DNA of 55,236 bases from an uncultured Lachnospiraceae bacterium (GTDB taxonomy: Bacteria; Bacillota; Clostridia; Lachnospirales; Lachnospiraceae): assembly GCA_910588295.1 (NCBI GenBank), contig CAJUQO010000012.1:4548-59783 (forward strand). Reading direction: 5' to 3'. Shown here piece after piece: positions 25,366-33,442 of the stretch. Position 1 is the stretch's first letter. The number at the start of each line of letters is the position of its first letter. The notes beneath the pieces are model-generated. The model searched no databases and was not told the DNA's origin. It saw only the letters and a list, made by a program, of their open reading frames with translations. Both the position numbers and the translations under genes were made by a program.

Positions 25366-25443
25366 AGTATATCCTTTCTATATATCAGATTTTTTAAATC
25401 CGTTCCGGCAATCAATAGTTACATAATCTAAGCCATATGAAAA

Positions 25444-26493
25444 TTAAAGGGCAAGTTTCGTCCCGATCCCTTTTTCAATAGCTTTATCAAAGATTGCACG
25501 AGCCACGGTAACATCACATACAGACATGCCGATATTACTGCAGACGATCAGCTCGTCTTTGGAAGTACGGCCTTCCTTTAAACCTGCCAGGATTTCGCCT
25601 GTCTGTGCATAAACGGCCGGTAATCCCTTGTCAGCCGGGAAGTATCCCATCTGTGCAAAGAGCTCATGCTCGTCGATGCTGTCAACGATATACTTGTCGG
25701 CTCTGTACTGTGTCTTCAGGTCGAAGAAGGTGTTCATATCACAGGGAATGATTGTCTGGCCCGGGGAAATCCATTCGTCTTTTACAACAGCTAAGGGCTC
25801 TCTTAAAATGATAGTTGCGGAACTCATAACTTCACATTTTTCTGCAATTTCCTGTGGGCTGGAAGCTTTTACAATTTCAACGTCGATTTCCGGCTGGATT
25901 TCTTCGATTAACTTGTCGGCCATAGCTTCTACAACATCATATACATAGATCTTTTTCAGATTCTTCATTGTTTTTGTGACAAAACGTACGTGGTTGCGTC
26001 CCTGCACGCCACATCCGAACATACCGAAGTATTCTGCCTTTGGATGAAGGGCTGCCGCTGCCAGAACGGTAACCGCCGGGGTACGCATTGCTGTTAACCA
26101 TGTGCAATCCATGACGGCAATGGGAACACCAGAGAGAACGTCATTCAGAATCAGAAGACCAGTTGTCTGCGGAAGGTTATATTTTTTGGGATTCTGCGGG
26201 AAACATTCAATCCATTTGCAGCCGAGAGAACGAAGCTCCGGTACGTATGCCGGCATTGCATGGAAGAAAACTTCTGTCCATGGATGGATACCGATCTTAG
26301 CAGGCATTTCATAATCCTTTTTGCCATGTGCGACCAAAGTTTTTGTTACGATGTCTAAGATATCATCCTGGCTAAGGCCGATGTTCTCACATTCGTTTTT
26401 AGTGAGGTAAATTATTTCTTTTCCCAGATCAATATATTTCCCCATATTTTCACGGTCCTGTTCAAAAAAAACGTACTGTTCATAATCTTTCAC
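25444..26493 (-). CDS. Ornithine cyclodeaminase/mu-crystallin family oxidoreductase
   Basis: NAD(P)-dependent enzyme of 349 aa. The nucleotide-binding motif is FGCGVQGRNHVRFV (about residue 160); MDCTWLTAMRTPAVTVLAAAAL before it matches the conserved substrate-side helix of the family. GTG 26493 is chosen because GGAGG lies 9 bases upstream; TTG 26499 is only 3 bases from it. Family members make proline from ornithine or reduce cyclic imino acids and alanine-type imines, so this one may process the demethylated product or a cyclic N-methyl amino acid. That is inference. It is the first gene after a sigma54 promoter. Confidence 0.82.
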   Translation of the reverse strand: MKDYEQYVFFEQDRENMGKYIDLGKEIIYLTKNECENIGLSQDDILDIVTKTLVAHGKKDYEMPAKIGIHPWTEVFFHAMPAYVPELRSLGCKWIECFPQNPKKYNLPQTTGLLILNDVLSGVPIAVMDCTWLTAMRTPAVTVLAAAALHPKAEYFGMFGCGVQGRNHVRFVTKTMKNLKKIYVYDVVEAMADKLIEEIQPEIDVEIVKASSPQEIAEKCEVMSSATIILREPLAVVKDEWISPGQTIIPCDMNTFFDLKTQYRADKYIVDSIDEHELFAQMGYFPADKGLPAVYAQTGEILAGLKEGRTSKDELIVCSNIGMSVCDVTVARAIFDKAIEKGIGTKLAL

Positions 26494-26582
26494 AGTCAAA
26501 AACCTCCTTTTTTACGCCTCTGGCGTGATGATTGAGATAAAACGATATAGATTGGATTTGTATTTTGCTTACTTTTATATAA

Positions 26583-26599
26583 TGCAAAAGACATGCCAA
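26583..26599 (-). promoter_or_regulatory. Sigma54 (-24/-12) promoter for the oxidoreductase-corrinoid protein operon
   Basis: On the minus strand the sequence is TTGGCATGTCTTTTGCA: GG and GC are separated by exactly ten bases, as sigma54 requires. The predicted start is near 26572, giving a leader of about 80 nt. It mirrors the plus-strand promoter at 27044. Confidence 0.88.
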
Positions 26600-27043
26600 A
26601 AATCGTTTTTGGGAAAAACTTTTGGGGAAAACAGGAAACCAGAATCTTTTCCTTAATATATGTAAAAAGGCATGAGCGGGCCGTGAAATCCACCGAAATT
26701 CATGAAGATGAATAATGAGAGAAAGTATACAAAAAGAAAAAGTGTATAAAGAGAAAAAAGTGTATAAAATGACAAAAAGTGAATGGTTAGACAAAAAATA
26801 TAGGATGTTTTTTACAACGAAAAAAGCCATCTTGTAACTTGGAAGTATGCATTTAGAAATCCCCCTTTGAATTGTCATATGATATCTTTTAAGTTGCCGC
26901 ACTTTTAAGAAAAATATATACTACGGAAAGAACCGTTTCGCGTAGGAGAGCCCCATGCTTTTTGGCGGTTTATCATACATTTATGCAAATTTTTGCGATG
27001 AAAAAGGTAAAAATATATAAAAAGATAAAAAATATAGAGGGGT

Positions 27044-27061
27044 TTGGCATGGGACTTGCAT
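27044..27061 (+). promoter_or_regulatory. Sigma54 (-24/-12) promoter for the MttB-family gene
   Basis: TTGGCATGGGACTTGCAT has GG (27046-27047) and GC (27058-27059) separated by ten bases and matches the TTGGCAY-N5-TTGCW consensus. Predicted start is near 27071, about 88 nt before the methyltransferase ATG. Confidence 0.9.
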
Positions 27062-27158
27062 ATATAAATGGATAGATGGATTTGTATTTGCGTGTGCATA
27101 GGATCTGGGTGTTGAGGTATCCCGCAAAAAAAGAAATAATAAGAGAAGGAGATTTTTT

Positions 27159-28613
27159 ATGGATAATATTAGTTATTACGCTTCAAGAAAGCAATTAGGA
27201 ATCGACGTATTTTCGGCTGATCAATGTGCTATCATTCATCAGGGCGTTTTGGAAGTATTAAAAGAAGTCGGCGTGGACGTACATAACGAAAAAGCTCTTG
27301 AGATTTTGAAAAAAGGCGGAGCCTTTGTAGATGGCTGCAGAGTCCGTTTCCCGGCAGCCATGGTAGAAAAGGCGTTGAAATCCGCGCCGTCCCAGGTAAC
27401 CATTTATGGACGTGACATGGAAAGCAAGATGGTTCTCGGCGGCAAGCGTTTCTATTACGGGGCCGGACCTACAGTTATCAATACCTTAGATCCCTATACG
27501 AAAGAAAGAAAGATTCCGTCCTTAGACGATACTTGCCGTGCGGTTAAAGTTATGGACGCTCTTCCGAACATTGATTATTTGATGGATTTCGGTACTATCA
27601 GCGGCGTAGAGACACCGATTCTGGATATCTACTGCTTCAAGGCAATGTTTGAAAACTCTCCGAAGCCAATCCTTCACTGGGCTTATAACAGGGAGAATAC
27701 ATTGGCAATGATCGAGATGGGCGCAAAGGTCCGCGGAAGCCTGGAAGAACTTGAGAAATATCCGTTCTTTGCACTGTATTCAGAGCCTATTACACCGTTA
27801 GTACATGAAAACGAAGGCCTGGATGTAATGATGACTATGGCGGAACATGGATTGCCTGCAGTATATACCTCAGCCGCACAGGCCGGTATGACAGCTCCCG
27901 TAACCCTGGCCGGTACAATGGTTATCGAAGTGGCCGAGTCTCTTTCCGGTTTGGTAGTAAATCAGTTGATCAAAGAAGGCGCTCCGTATGTAATGGGCGG
28001 CGTATGTACTTGTGTGGATATGGCTTCCATGCAGATTACTTATGGCTCTCCCGAATTCAACCTGCTGCAGGGCGGTCTTAGCAGTATGTCCCAGTACTAT
28101 AACCTGCCGGTATTTACAACAGCAGGATGTTCTGATTCCAAATGTCTGGATCAGCAGAGCGGTATTGATATTGCAACCAGCGTATTGATGTCTGCTCTTT
28201 ACGGCGGCAACTTGATCCACGACGTTGGATACATGGAATCCGGACTGCTCACTTCTCTGGAAGCGCTGGTTATTGCGGATGAGGTTATCGGACAGACTAA
28301 GAGAATTATCAAGGGCATTGATGTATCTGAGGAGTCCCTGTCTCTGGATACCATAAAGAAGGTTGGACCTGGCGGAAACTTCCTGGCAGAGCGTGAAACC
28401 TTCAATAAATTTAAAACAGAGTGGTGGCTGCCGAAGCTGTTTAACCGCAAGGTATATGCAAAATGGGATGCGGATGGTAAACCGGAGCTGAGAGACCTTG
28501 CAAATGCCAGGGTTAAGAAGATTCTGGAAACACATCAGCCGAAGATGTTGGCGGACGATGTTGTGAAAGCGTGTGACGATATCCTGAGCAAAATGGCTGC
28601 AAAATGTAAATAA
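27159..28613 (+). CDS. MttB-family corrinoid-dependent methyltransferase, non-pyrrolysine type
   Basis: A 484-aa TIM-barrel protein of the trimethylamine methyltransferase superfamily (COG5598). It is predicted to move a methyl group from a quaternary or N-methyl amine to the corrinoid protein. The frame has no internal TAG, so it is not a pyrrolysine enzyme. At the corresponding place it has TTAGCSDSKCLDQQSG (Cys 324). Characterised relatives without Pyl act on glycine betaine, proline betaine, carnitine or gamma-butyrobetaine. RBS GAAGGAG precedes the ATG. It is driven by a sigma54 promoter and followed by a BCCT transporter. Substrate is unassigned. Confidence 0.93.
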   Translation: MDNISYYASRKQLGIDVFSADQCAIIHQGVLEVLKEVGVDVHNEKALEILKKGGAFVDGCRVRFPAAMVEKALKSAPSQVTIYGRDMESKMVLGGKRFYYGAGPTVINTLDPYTKERKIPSLDDTCRAVKVMDALPNIDYLMDFGTISGVETPILDIYCFKAMFENSPKPILHWAYNRENTLAMIEMGAKVRGSLEELEKYPFFALYSEPITPLVHENEGLDVMMTMAEHGLPAVYTSAAQAGMTAPVTLAGTMVIEVAESLSGLVVNQLIKEGAPYVMGGVCTCVDMASMQITYGSPEFNLLQGGLSSMSQYYNLPVFTTAGCSDSKCLDQQSGIDIATSVLMSALYGGNLIHDVGYMESGLLTSLEALVIADEVIGQTKRIIKGIDVSEESLSLDTIKKVGPGGNFLAERETFNKFKTEWWLPKLFNRKVYAKWDADGKPELRDLANARVKKILETHQPKMLADDVVKACDDILSKMAAKCK

Positions 28614-28663
28614 TCTTTGGCAGGCTGCTGCGTAAAGATAACTGAAAATCAGATCAGATAGAC

Positions 28664-28720
28664 GGCTGTGAGGTTTCGCGCCTTCAGATGGGAAAACCAT
28701 CTGAAGGCGGAAACCACAGC
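28664..28720 (+). other. Long hairpin between the methyltransferase and transporter genes
   Basis: 28664-28691 pairs with 28696-28720 with small bulges, including a perfect CGCCTTCAGATGG/CCATCTGAAGGCG core and a four-A loop. No T run follows, so it is unlikely to be a simple terminator. It may protect the 3' end of the methyltransferase message or set differential expression of the transporter. Confidence 0.6.
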
Positions 28721-28783
28721 AGGCTGCCCGCATTAGAACGGCTGCCATCAGTCGATCCGGATCATTTGTGAAAGGAGGGACCT

Positions 28784-30433
28784 ATGGAGAAAGAGAACAA
28801 CGGTTCAGGTAAAAAAAGCTTTTTTGAGATTGTAAATAAAAGAGTTTTGTTCATGTCCGGAGGCGCGCTTGTATTTTTTGTTGCTTTTGGAGCAATTGCG
28901 ACAGAACAGTTCGCAAATGGTGCAAACGCAGCTCTTGGGTTCGTAACAAAATATTTTAGCTGGTTTATCACACCCATTTCTTTCTTTACTGTCATCTTTT
29001 GCCTTTGGGCAGCATTCAGTAAATTCGGGAAAATCCGTCTCGGCGGCCCGGATGCAAAGCCTACAATGAGTAAACCGGTGTGGTTTGCGATTACCCTGAC
29101 TTCTGGCATAGCGGTGGGGATTAATTACTATTGTGTGTACGAGCCGGTATGGCTCGCTCAGAATCCGCCGCCGTTTTTGGGGATAGAGCCTATGTCATCG
29201 GAGGCAATCTACGCATCCATGAAATATACGTTCCTCCATTGGGGCCTGCATCCTTATGCTATCTATACGGCAATCGGCGTATGTCTTGTATTCCTGATTT
29301 ATAATGGTAAGAAAAGATTTGCAGTTTCCAGTTCCCTGTATCCGTTGATGGGTGAAAAGGTTTACGGGAAATGGGGCGATGTGATCAATGCGCTGGCTAT
29401 TTTTGCGATTATTGGCGGTATCGCGACTTCTATGGGATTTGCGACGCTTCAGATTTCCAGAGGGTTGGATATTATCGTCGGTTTTGAGAGCAACGCGTTA
29501 AACTGGCTGATCATTATAGGCCTTGTGGGAGTGTTTTATATTGCGTCAAGTGTTACCGGTATACATAAGGGTATTAAATATGTGAGCAATACAAACACTG
29601 CCTTATATTTTGTACTTTTAGTTTTTGCTTTTATCGCGGTGGACCCCTTTGGTGTAATAGAGATGACTGTTACAACGGTGGGTATGTACTTTCAGGATTT
29701 CTTAGAGATGTCATTATTCCTGGATCCGGTGGAGCGGACAGGCTGGATAGCAGACAACAATGTTTTCTTTAATACCTGGTTCTTCGTGTTTGCGCCGGTA
29801 TGCGGCCTGTTTTTTGTAAAATTGGCCTATGGCCGTACCATCCGTGAATTCGTTATGGTAAATCTGATAGCTCCGTGTATTTTTATTTTCGTATGGTTTG
29901 GTTTTTTCGGCAGCGGCAGCATTCTTCTGGAGCTGGGCGGAGGTTCTGCTATTTATGAAGATATTGTTAAAGTAGGCTCCGACATGTCCCTGTATTCCTA
30001 TTTTAATGAATTGCCCCTTGCAAAGATTATGAATAATCTTGCGCTGGTTGTCGTTATTCTGTCATTTGTAACATTGGCGGAATCTATGACATTGGCAATC
30101 GCGGGAATGACGCTTAATAATTTTGAAGACGAAACCGGCGAGGCAACTCCTCCGAAGACGGTTAGTATTTTCTGGGGAGTGATCATGGGTCTTGCGGCTT
30201 ATATTATGTTGATCACAGGCGGAGAAGACGCTACCGGGGCGCTTCAAACATCGTGTATTGTATGCGGCCTGCCCATCTGTATTATTTCCGTTTTCCAGAT
30301 GGCCGCCTATTTCAAGGCCATGAAGAACCTGAAGGAATACGATGTATATAGTAAAGGCGACTTATCTGTTTATGATGAACATAAAGAAATAGAAGAAGAT
30401 GAGCCTGTAGAAGCAGAAAGACAGACAGAATAA
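28784..30433 (+). CDS. BCCT family transporter, divergent
   Basis: A 549-aa integral membrane protein with about twelve helices, short charged N terminus and a very acidic C-terminal tail. Family marks are ISFFTVIFCLWAAFSKFGKIRLG, FLHWGLHPYAIYTAIG and YGRTIREFV. BCCT carriers move betaine, carnitine or choline. The tryptophan-rich substrate box of helix 8 is replaced by WFFVFAPVCGLFFVKLAYG; the usual several Trp are reduced to one. It is therefore probably a carrier for a related but different quaternary or N-methylated compound. RBS AAAGGAGGG is close to the ATG. It probably supplies the MttB substrate. Confidence 0.87.
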   Translation: MEKENNGSGKKSFFEIVNKRVLFMSGGALVFFVAFGAIATEQFANGANAALGFVTKYFSWFITPISFFTVIFCLWAAFSKFGKIRLGGPDAKPTMSKPVWFAITLTSGIAVGINYYCVYEPVWLAQNPPPFLGIEPMSSEAIYASMKYTFLHWGLHPYAIYTAIGVCLVFLIYNGKKRFAVSSSLYPLMGEKVYGKWGDVINALAIFAIIGGIATSMGFATLQISRGLDIIVGFESNALNWLIIIGLVGVFYIASSVTGIHKGIKYVSNTNTALYFVLLVFAFIAVDPFGVIEMTVTTVGMYFQDFLEMSLFLDPVERTGWIADNNVFFNTWFFVFAPVCGLFFVKLAYGRTIREFVMVNLIAPCIFIFVWFGFFGSGSILLELGGGSAIYEDIVKVGSDMSLYSYFNELPLAKIMNNLALVVVILSFVTLAESMTLAIAGMTLNNFEDETGEATPPKTVSIFWGVIMGLAAYIMLITGGEDATGALQTSCIVCGLPICIISVFQMAAYFKAMKNLKEYDVYSKGDLSVYDEHKEIEEDEPVEAERQTE

Positions 30434-30761
30434 AGTAATACACCGCCTGTAATATCTTTCCTGATAGTTGACATTGTAGGCAATATCATACCAGGCCAAA
30501 GGTTTTTTCATATAAATGGAATATAAGTGTTATAATATGGTCTAACTTGCGGTTTCATTTAACCTTAGTTCCCGGGAATTTGTGGTTCTGCATTATTCCA
30601 TTTTTTAAATATGCCATGCTCTTTGTCAATTCCCTGACCGAGATATGTTGGTAAAAAATGCCTTATTTAAAGCTGTTTAATGTGTTGATGTGGAACCACT
30701 ACCCAAAATAGAACCACTTATTTGGGGGAATTAAGCTTTAATGCAATAAAGGGGTGTTGGA
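30434..30761 (+). promoter_or_regulatory. Gene-free region upstream of the sigma54 activator gene
   Basis: No gene and no -24/-12 promoter are seen. A TATAAT at 30531-30536 with a poor -35 (TTCATA, 18-base spacing) could start a 220-nt leader. A perfect palindrome TTCCCGGGAA is at 30569-30578. GAACCAC occurs at 30693-30699 and 30711-30717 and inverted at 30582-30588, a possible autoregulatory motif. No convincing terminator was found for the transporter gene. Confidence 0.4.
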
Positions 30762-32579
30762 ATGAAAACAGAATATAGGGAGATGTTACAGGCGTTTTTA
30801 AGCAGGTTTATTCGATTAGTCAATTTGCATCATAACGGAATCCTGATTCTGGATGATGAAAATAATCTTCTGATTGCAAATGAAACGTTTTACAGAATAT
30901 TTGATGAGGCTGAAAATAGAGACGGTTCCCATCTGGAACTTTTAGAGAAATATAACATAGAAAAGGACGGGTTTTTCTATGACGCACAGCATCGGCAGGT
31001 AAATGTTTTTTTTGATGAAATTATCCTGGGAAATGATTCGCGGATAAAATGCTGGATGTTTGAAAGCGTGGAAGAGGACGTGATCCGCAAACAGTTATTA
31101 GAGAACGCAGTTCAGTTCTCCCACGATGGAATCGAGGTTATCGACCGTTCAGGAAGGATGATCATTTACAATGAGGCTCAGGGACGGATTGATAAATATA
31201 AGCCGGAGGAAGTGATAGGGAAGCATGTTTCGGATATTTATGAACTGACGGAAGAAAGCAGCTTGCTGCTTCGGGCTCTCCATACTATGCGGCCGATGGA
31301 AAATGTCCGGCAGAATTATTATACAAAAACGGGCAATCTGGTGGACAGCATCAGCTCTATTGTGCCGCTTTTCAGCCGCGGGACAATGTTTGGAGTCGCG
31401 GCCATTGTCAGGGATTACAGTTCTGTTTTTCAATTGATGGAACATGGCGGTAAGGAAAAAGACAATGGATCCAAATCTTCAAGGAATGGAGAAAAGGAAA
31501 AAGAAACAAGATATCAGTTTGGCGATATCATATCCGGAAATGCAGATATGATCAAATGTATCCAGTCGGCGAAACGGGCGGCATCCAATGATTCCAGCGT
31601 GATGCTCATTGGGGAGACCGGTACGGGTAAAGAAATGTTTGCCCAGAGTATCCATAATTACAGTAATCGGCGGGGAAAACGTTTTGTAGCCATCAATTGT
31701 GCCGCAATTCCGGAAAACCTGCTGGAGAGCCTTTTGTTTGGAACAACGAAGGGGGCATTTACAGGCGCTGTTGACAAAAGGGGTCTTTTTGAGGAAGTGA
31801 ATGGGGGAACGATCTTTTTAGATGAGGTAAACTCTATGTCGCTGTTCCTTCAGGCCAAGTTTTTACGGGTTCTGGAGGAACGCCAGGTAATGCGGATCGG
31901 ATCCAACAAGACAGTGGCTGTAGATTTCAGGCTGATTTCTTCTATCAATGAAAATCCTGTAGAAGCGATTCGGGAAAACCATATCCGGGCGGACTTTTTT
32001 TACCGGTTGGCCGTACACTATGTGGTGATTCCGTCTCTGCGAAAACGAAAAGATGATATTGAGCTTCTTTCACGGCATTTCATTGCCGGATTTAACAAAC
32101 AATTTGGGAAAAATGTAAAGGGCCTGGATTTCGATGTACAGAAATTGGTAATGGATTATGATTGGCCGGGAAATGTCCGTCAGCTGCGTCATACTGTGGA
32201 GGCAAGCGTCAGTCTGGCAGAACCTGATGAGGAATATTTAGCCGTGCATCATTTACCGAAATATTTGTTAAATGAAGCCAATAAGCAGGGACAGGAGAAG
32301 CGGGTACTCATCCGGGATTTTGAAAAGAATGAATTTTTCCCCGGGATGGTTGAAGAAGCTGTCCAGAAGGGCAGAGAAAAAAGAGCAGCAGGATCGGATT
32401 CTTTGAATAAAAATGAGGATACAGCGGAAATCGGCCTGATAGAAAGAATCAGGGAAAATGAAAAGCAGGAGATTATAGAAGCGATCAAACGAAATAACGG
32501 CAATATAGCGAAGGTATCGCGGGAATTGGGGATGTCCAGGCAAAAGCTTTACTACAGAATTAAAAAATATAATATATAG
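30762..32579 (+). CDS. PAS-domain sigma54-dependent transcriptional activator
   Basis: Enhancer-binding protein of 605 aa, RocR-like in layout. Residues about 20-115 and 115-225 are two PAS-like sensor domains (NGILILDDENNLLIANETF; DGIEVIDRSGRMIIYNEAQG). The AAA+ domain spans about 255-490: Walker A GETGTGKE (284-291), the sigma54-contact loop GAFTGA (331-336) and Walker B GGTIFLDEV. The C terminus is a Fis-type HTH ending NIAKVSRELGMSRQKLYYRI. No response-regulator receiver is present, so it senses a small molecule directly. It should activate both sigma54 promoters of the island. RBS AAAGGGG precedes the ATG. Confidence 0.95.
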   Translation: MKTEYREMLQAFLSRFIRLVNLHHNGILILDDENNLLIANETFYRIFDEAENRDGSHLELLEKYNIEKDGFFYDAQHRQVNVFFDEIILGNDSRIKCWMFESVEEDVIRKQLLENAVQFSHDGIEVIDRSGRMIIYNEAQGRIDKYKPEEVIGKHVSDIYELTEESSLLLRALHTMRPMENVRQNYYTKTGNLVDSISSIVPLFSRGTMFGVAAIVRDYSSVFQLMEHGGKEKDNGSKSSRNGEKEKETRYQFGDIISGNADMIKCIQSAKRAASNDSSVMLIGETGTGKEMFAQSIHNYSNRRGKRFVAINCAAIPENLLESLLFGTTKGAFTGAVDKRGLFEEVNGGTIFLDEVNSMSLFLQAKFLRVLEERQVMRIGSNKTVAVDFRLISSINENPVEAIRENHIRADFFYRLAVHYVVIPSLRKRKDDIELLSRHFIAGFNKQFGKNVKGLDFDVQKLVMDYDWPGNVRQLRHTVEASVSLAEPDEEYLAVHHLPKYLLNEANKQGQEKRVLIRDFEKNEFFPGMVEEAVQKGREKRAAGSDSLNKNEDTAEIGLIERIRENEKQEIIEAIKRNNGNIAKVSRELGMSRQKLYYRIKKYNI

Positions 32580-32603
32580 ATTATATCGTAGAGGAGGCAG
32601 GCC

Positions 32604-33353
32604 ATGGAGAGTATGGGGCGGCTGGTAATTGAATTATCTATGGAGCAGATTGCGGATGTGGATTATCTGTTTGGGAGGCATGCACAGTTAGATATGGATC
32701 ATCTTCCCAAGCGCTGCGCACCCCTGGTTGCGGAAACGAAGGAAGCATGTATGGCAAGAGTGAAACCGGTGGGCCTGATTCGTTCTGTAGAACTGGCGGG
32801 AATCCATGAAGACGTTGTGGAAATGTCAGACGGAGAGGAACGCTGGAGCATTGAAAGTAAATTGATGGCCAGCCTTTTGTGTGACAGTTTCCGGATATTC
32901 TGGTTTGCTGTTACGCTTCAGGGGTTTGATGAACTTATGGAAGAAATGTCCTCCCATTTGATGCGGCAGTTCTTTGTGGATGCCTGGGGCAGCGCTTTTA
33001 TTTCCAGAGCCGGCGTTTTCCTGACAGATCAGATAAGGGATAAGATCCGGGAGGAAGGCTTGTATACCACATCTGTATGGAACCCGGGCCAGCATGGACT
33101 TGCTATAGAGACACAGGAAACGGCTTTCGCTATTTTACGGCCGGAGGAGATCAATCTGAAGCTTACACAGAGTATGCTGATGGTGCCTGCAAAATCTGTG
33201 TCCGGAGTATTCGGCGTCAGTAAGCAGGAAGATCTTCGGGAATTGATTGCCTGCGATTATTGTAATCTGAGAAAAGATTGTCCCTCTGCTTATAATAGAA
33301 AAGCCGGCGGAGGCATGTGCGACGATATTAAATTCCATGGAAAGAATACATAG
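32604..33353 (+). CDS. MetH activation-domain-like protein with C-terminal Cys cluster
   Basis: A 249-aa protein resembling the SAM-binding reactivation domain of cobalamin-dependent methionine synthase, detached from any MetH. The recognisable core is SVWNPGQHGLAIETQ followed by LTQSMLMVPAKSVSGVFGV. The C terminus adds CDYCNLRKDC (Cys 217, 220, 226) and a further Cys in GGMCDD, which could hold a metal or Fe-S cluster. Such proteins occur beside RACo activators in corrinoid methyltransferase loci; a role in keeping the corrinoid active is inferred. It lies between the activator gene and RACo in the same direction. Confidence 0.78.
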   Translation: MESMGRLVIELSMEQIADVDYLFGRHAQLDMDHLPKRCAPLVAETKEACMARVKPVGLIRSVELAGIHEDVVEMSDGEERWSIESKLMASLLCDSFRIFWFAVTLQGFDELMEEMSSHLMRQFFVDAWGSAFISRAGVFLTDQIRDKIREEGLYTTSVWNPGQHGLAIETQETAFAILRPEEINLKLTQSMLMVPAKSVSGVFGVSKQEDLRELIACDYCNLRKDCPSAYNRKAGGGMCDDIKFHGKNT

Positions 33354-33442
33354 AAAGTGTATAACTGTTCAGTGCAGGCCGAAGCTAAATGGATTTGGTA
33401 TTGTAACTGTGAAAGTTCTGAATAGTTATGAAGGTGCAAAAA

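Larger units (their letters stand above)
26500..27158. promoter_or_regulatory. Divergent A/T-rich control region of the methyltransferase island
   Basis: This 659-base gap holds no credible gene. It contains two outward sigma54 promoters (26583-26599 minus; 27044-27061 plus). Between them lie candidate activator sites: three A-GT(G/A)TAT(A/C)AA units at 26724, 26741 and 26759 spaced 17-18 bases, with a partial fourth at 26778; and an interrupted palindrome CTACG...CGTAG at 26921-26945. The A/T richness would help DNA bending between an enhancer and the promoters. Which site the activator binds is inference. Confidence 0.7.

Noticed and set aside
27159..28613. Pyrrolysine-containing MttB
   Set aside because: No in-frame TAG occurs in the gene and no pyl genes are present in the window.
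28617..28640. A possible sigma54 promoter TTGGCAGGCTGCTGC before the BCCT gene
   Set aside because: GG and GC are nine bases apart instead of ten and the -12 element lacks TTGC.
32604..33353. Split methionine synthase (MetH)
   Set aside because: No homocysteine, folate or MetH cobalamin modules are adjacent; only the activation-like domain is present, beside RACo.
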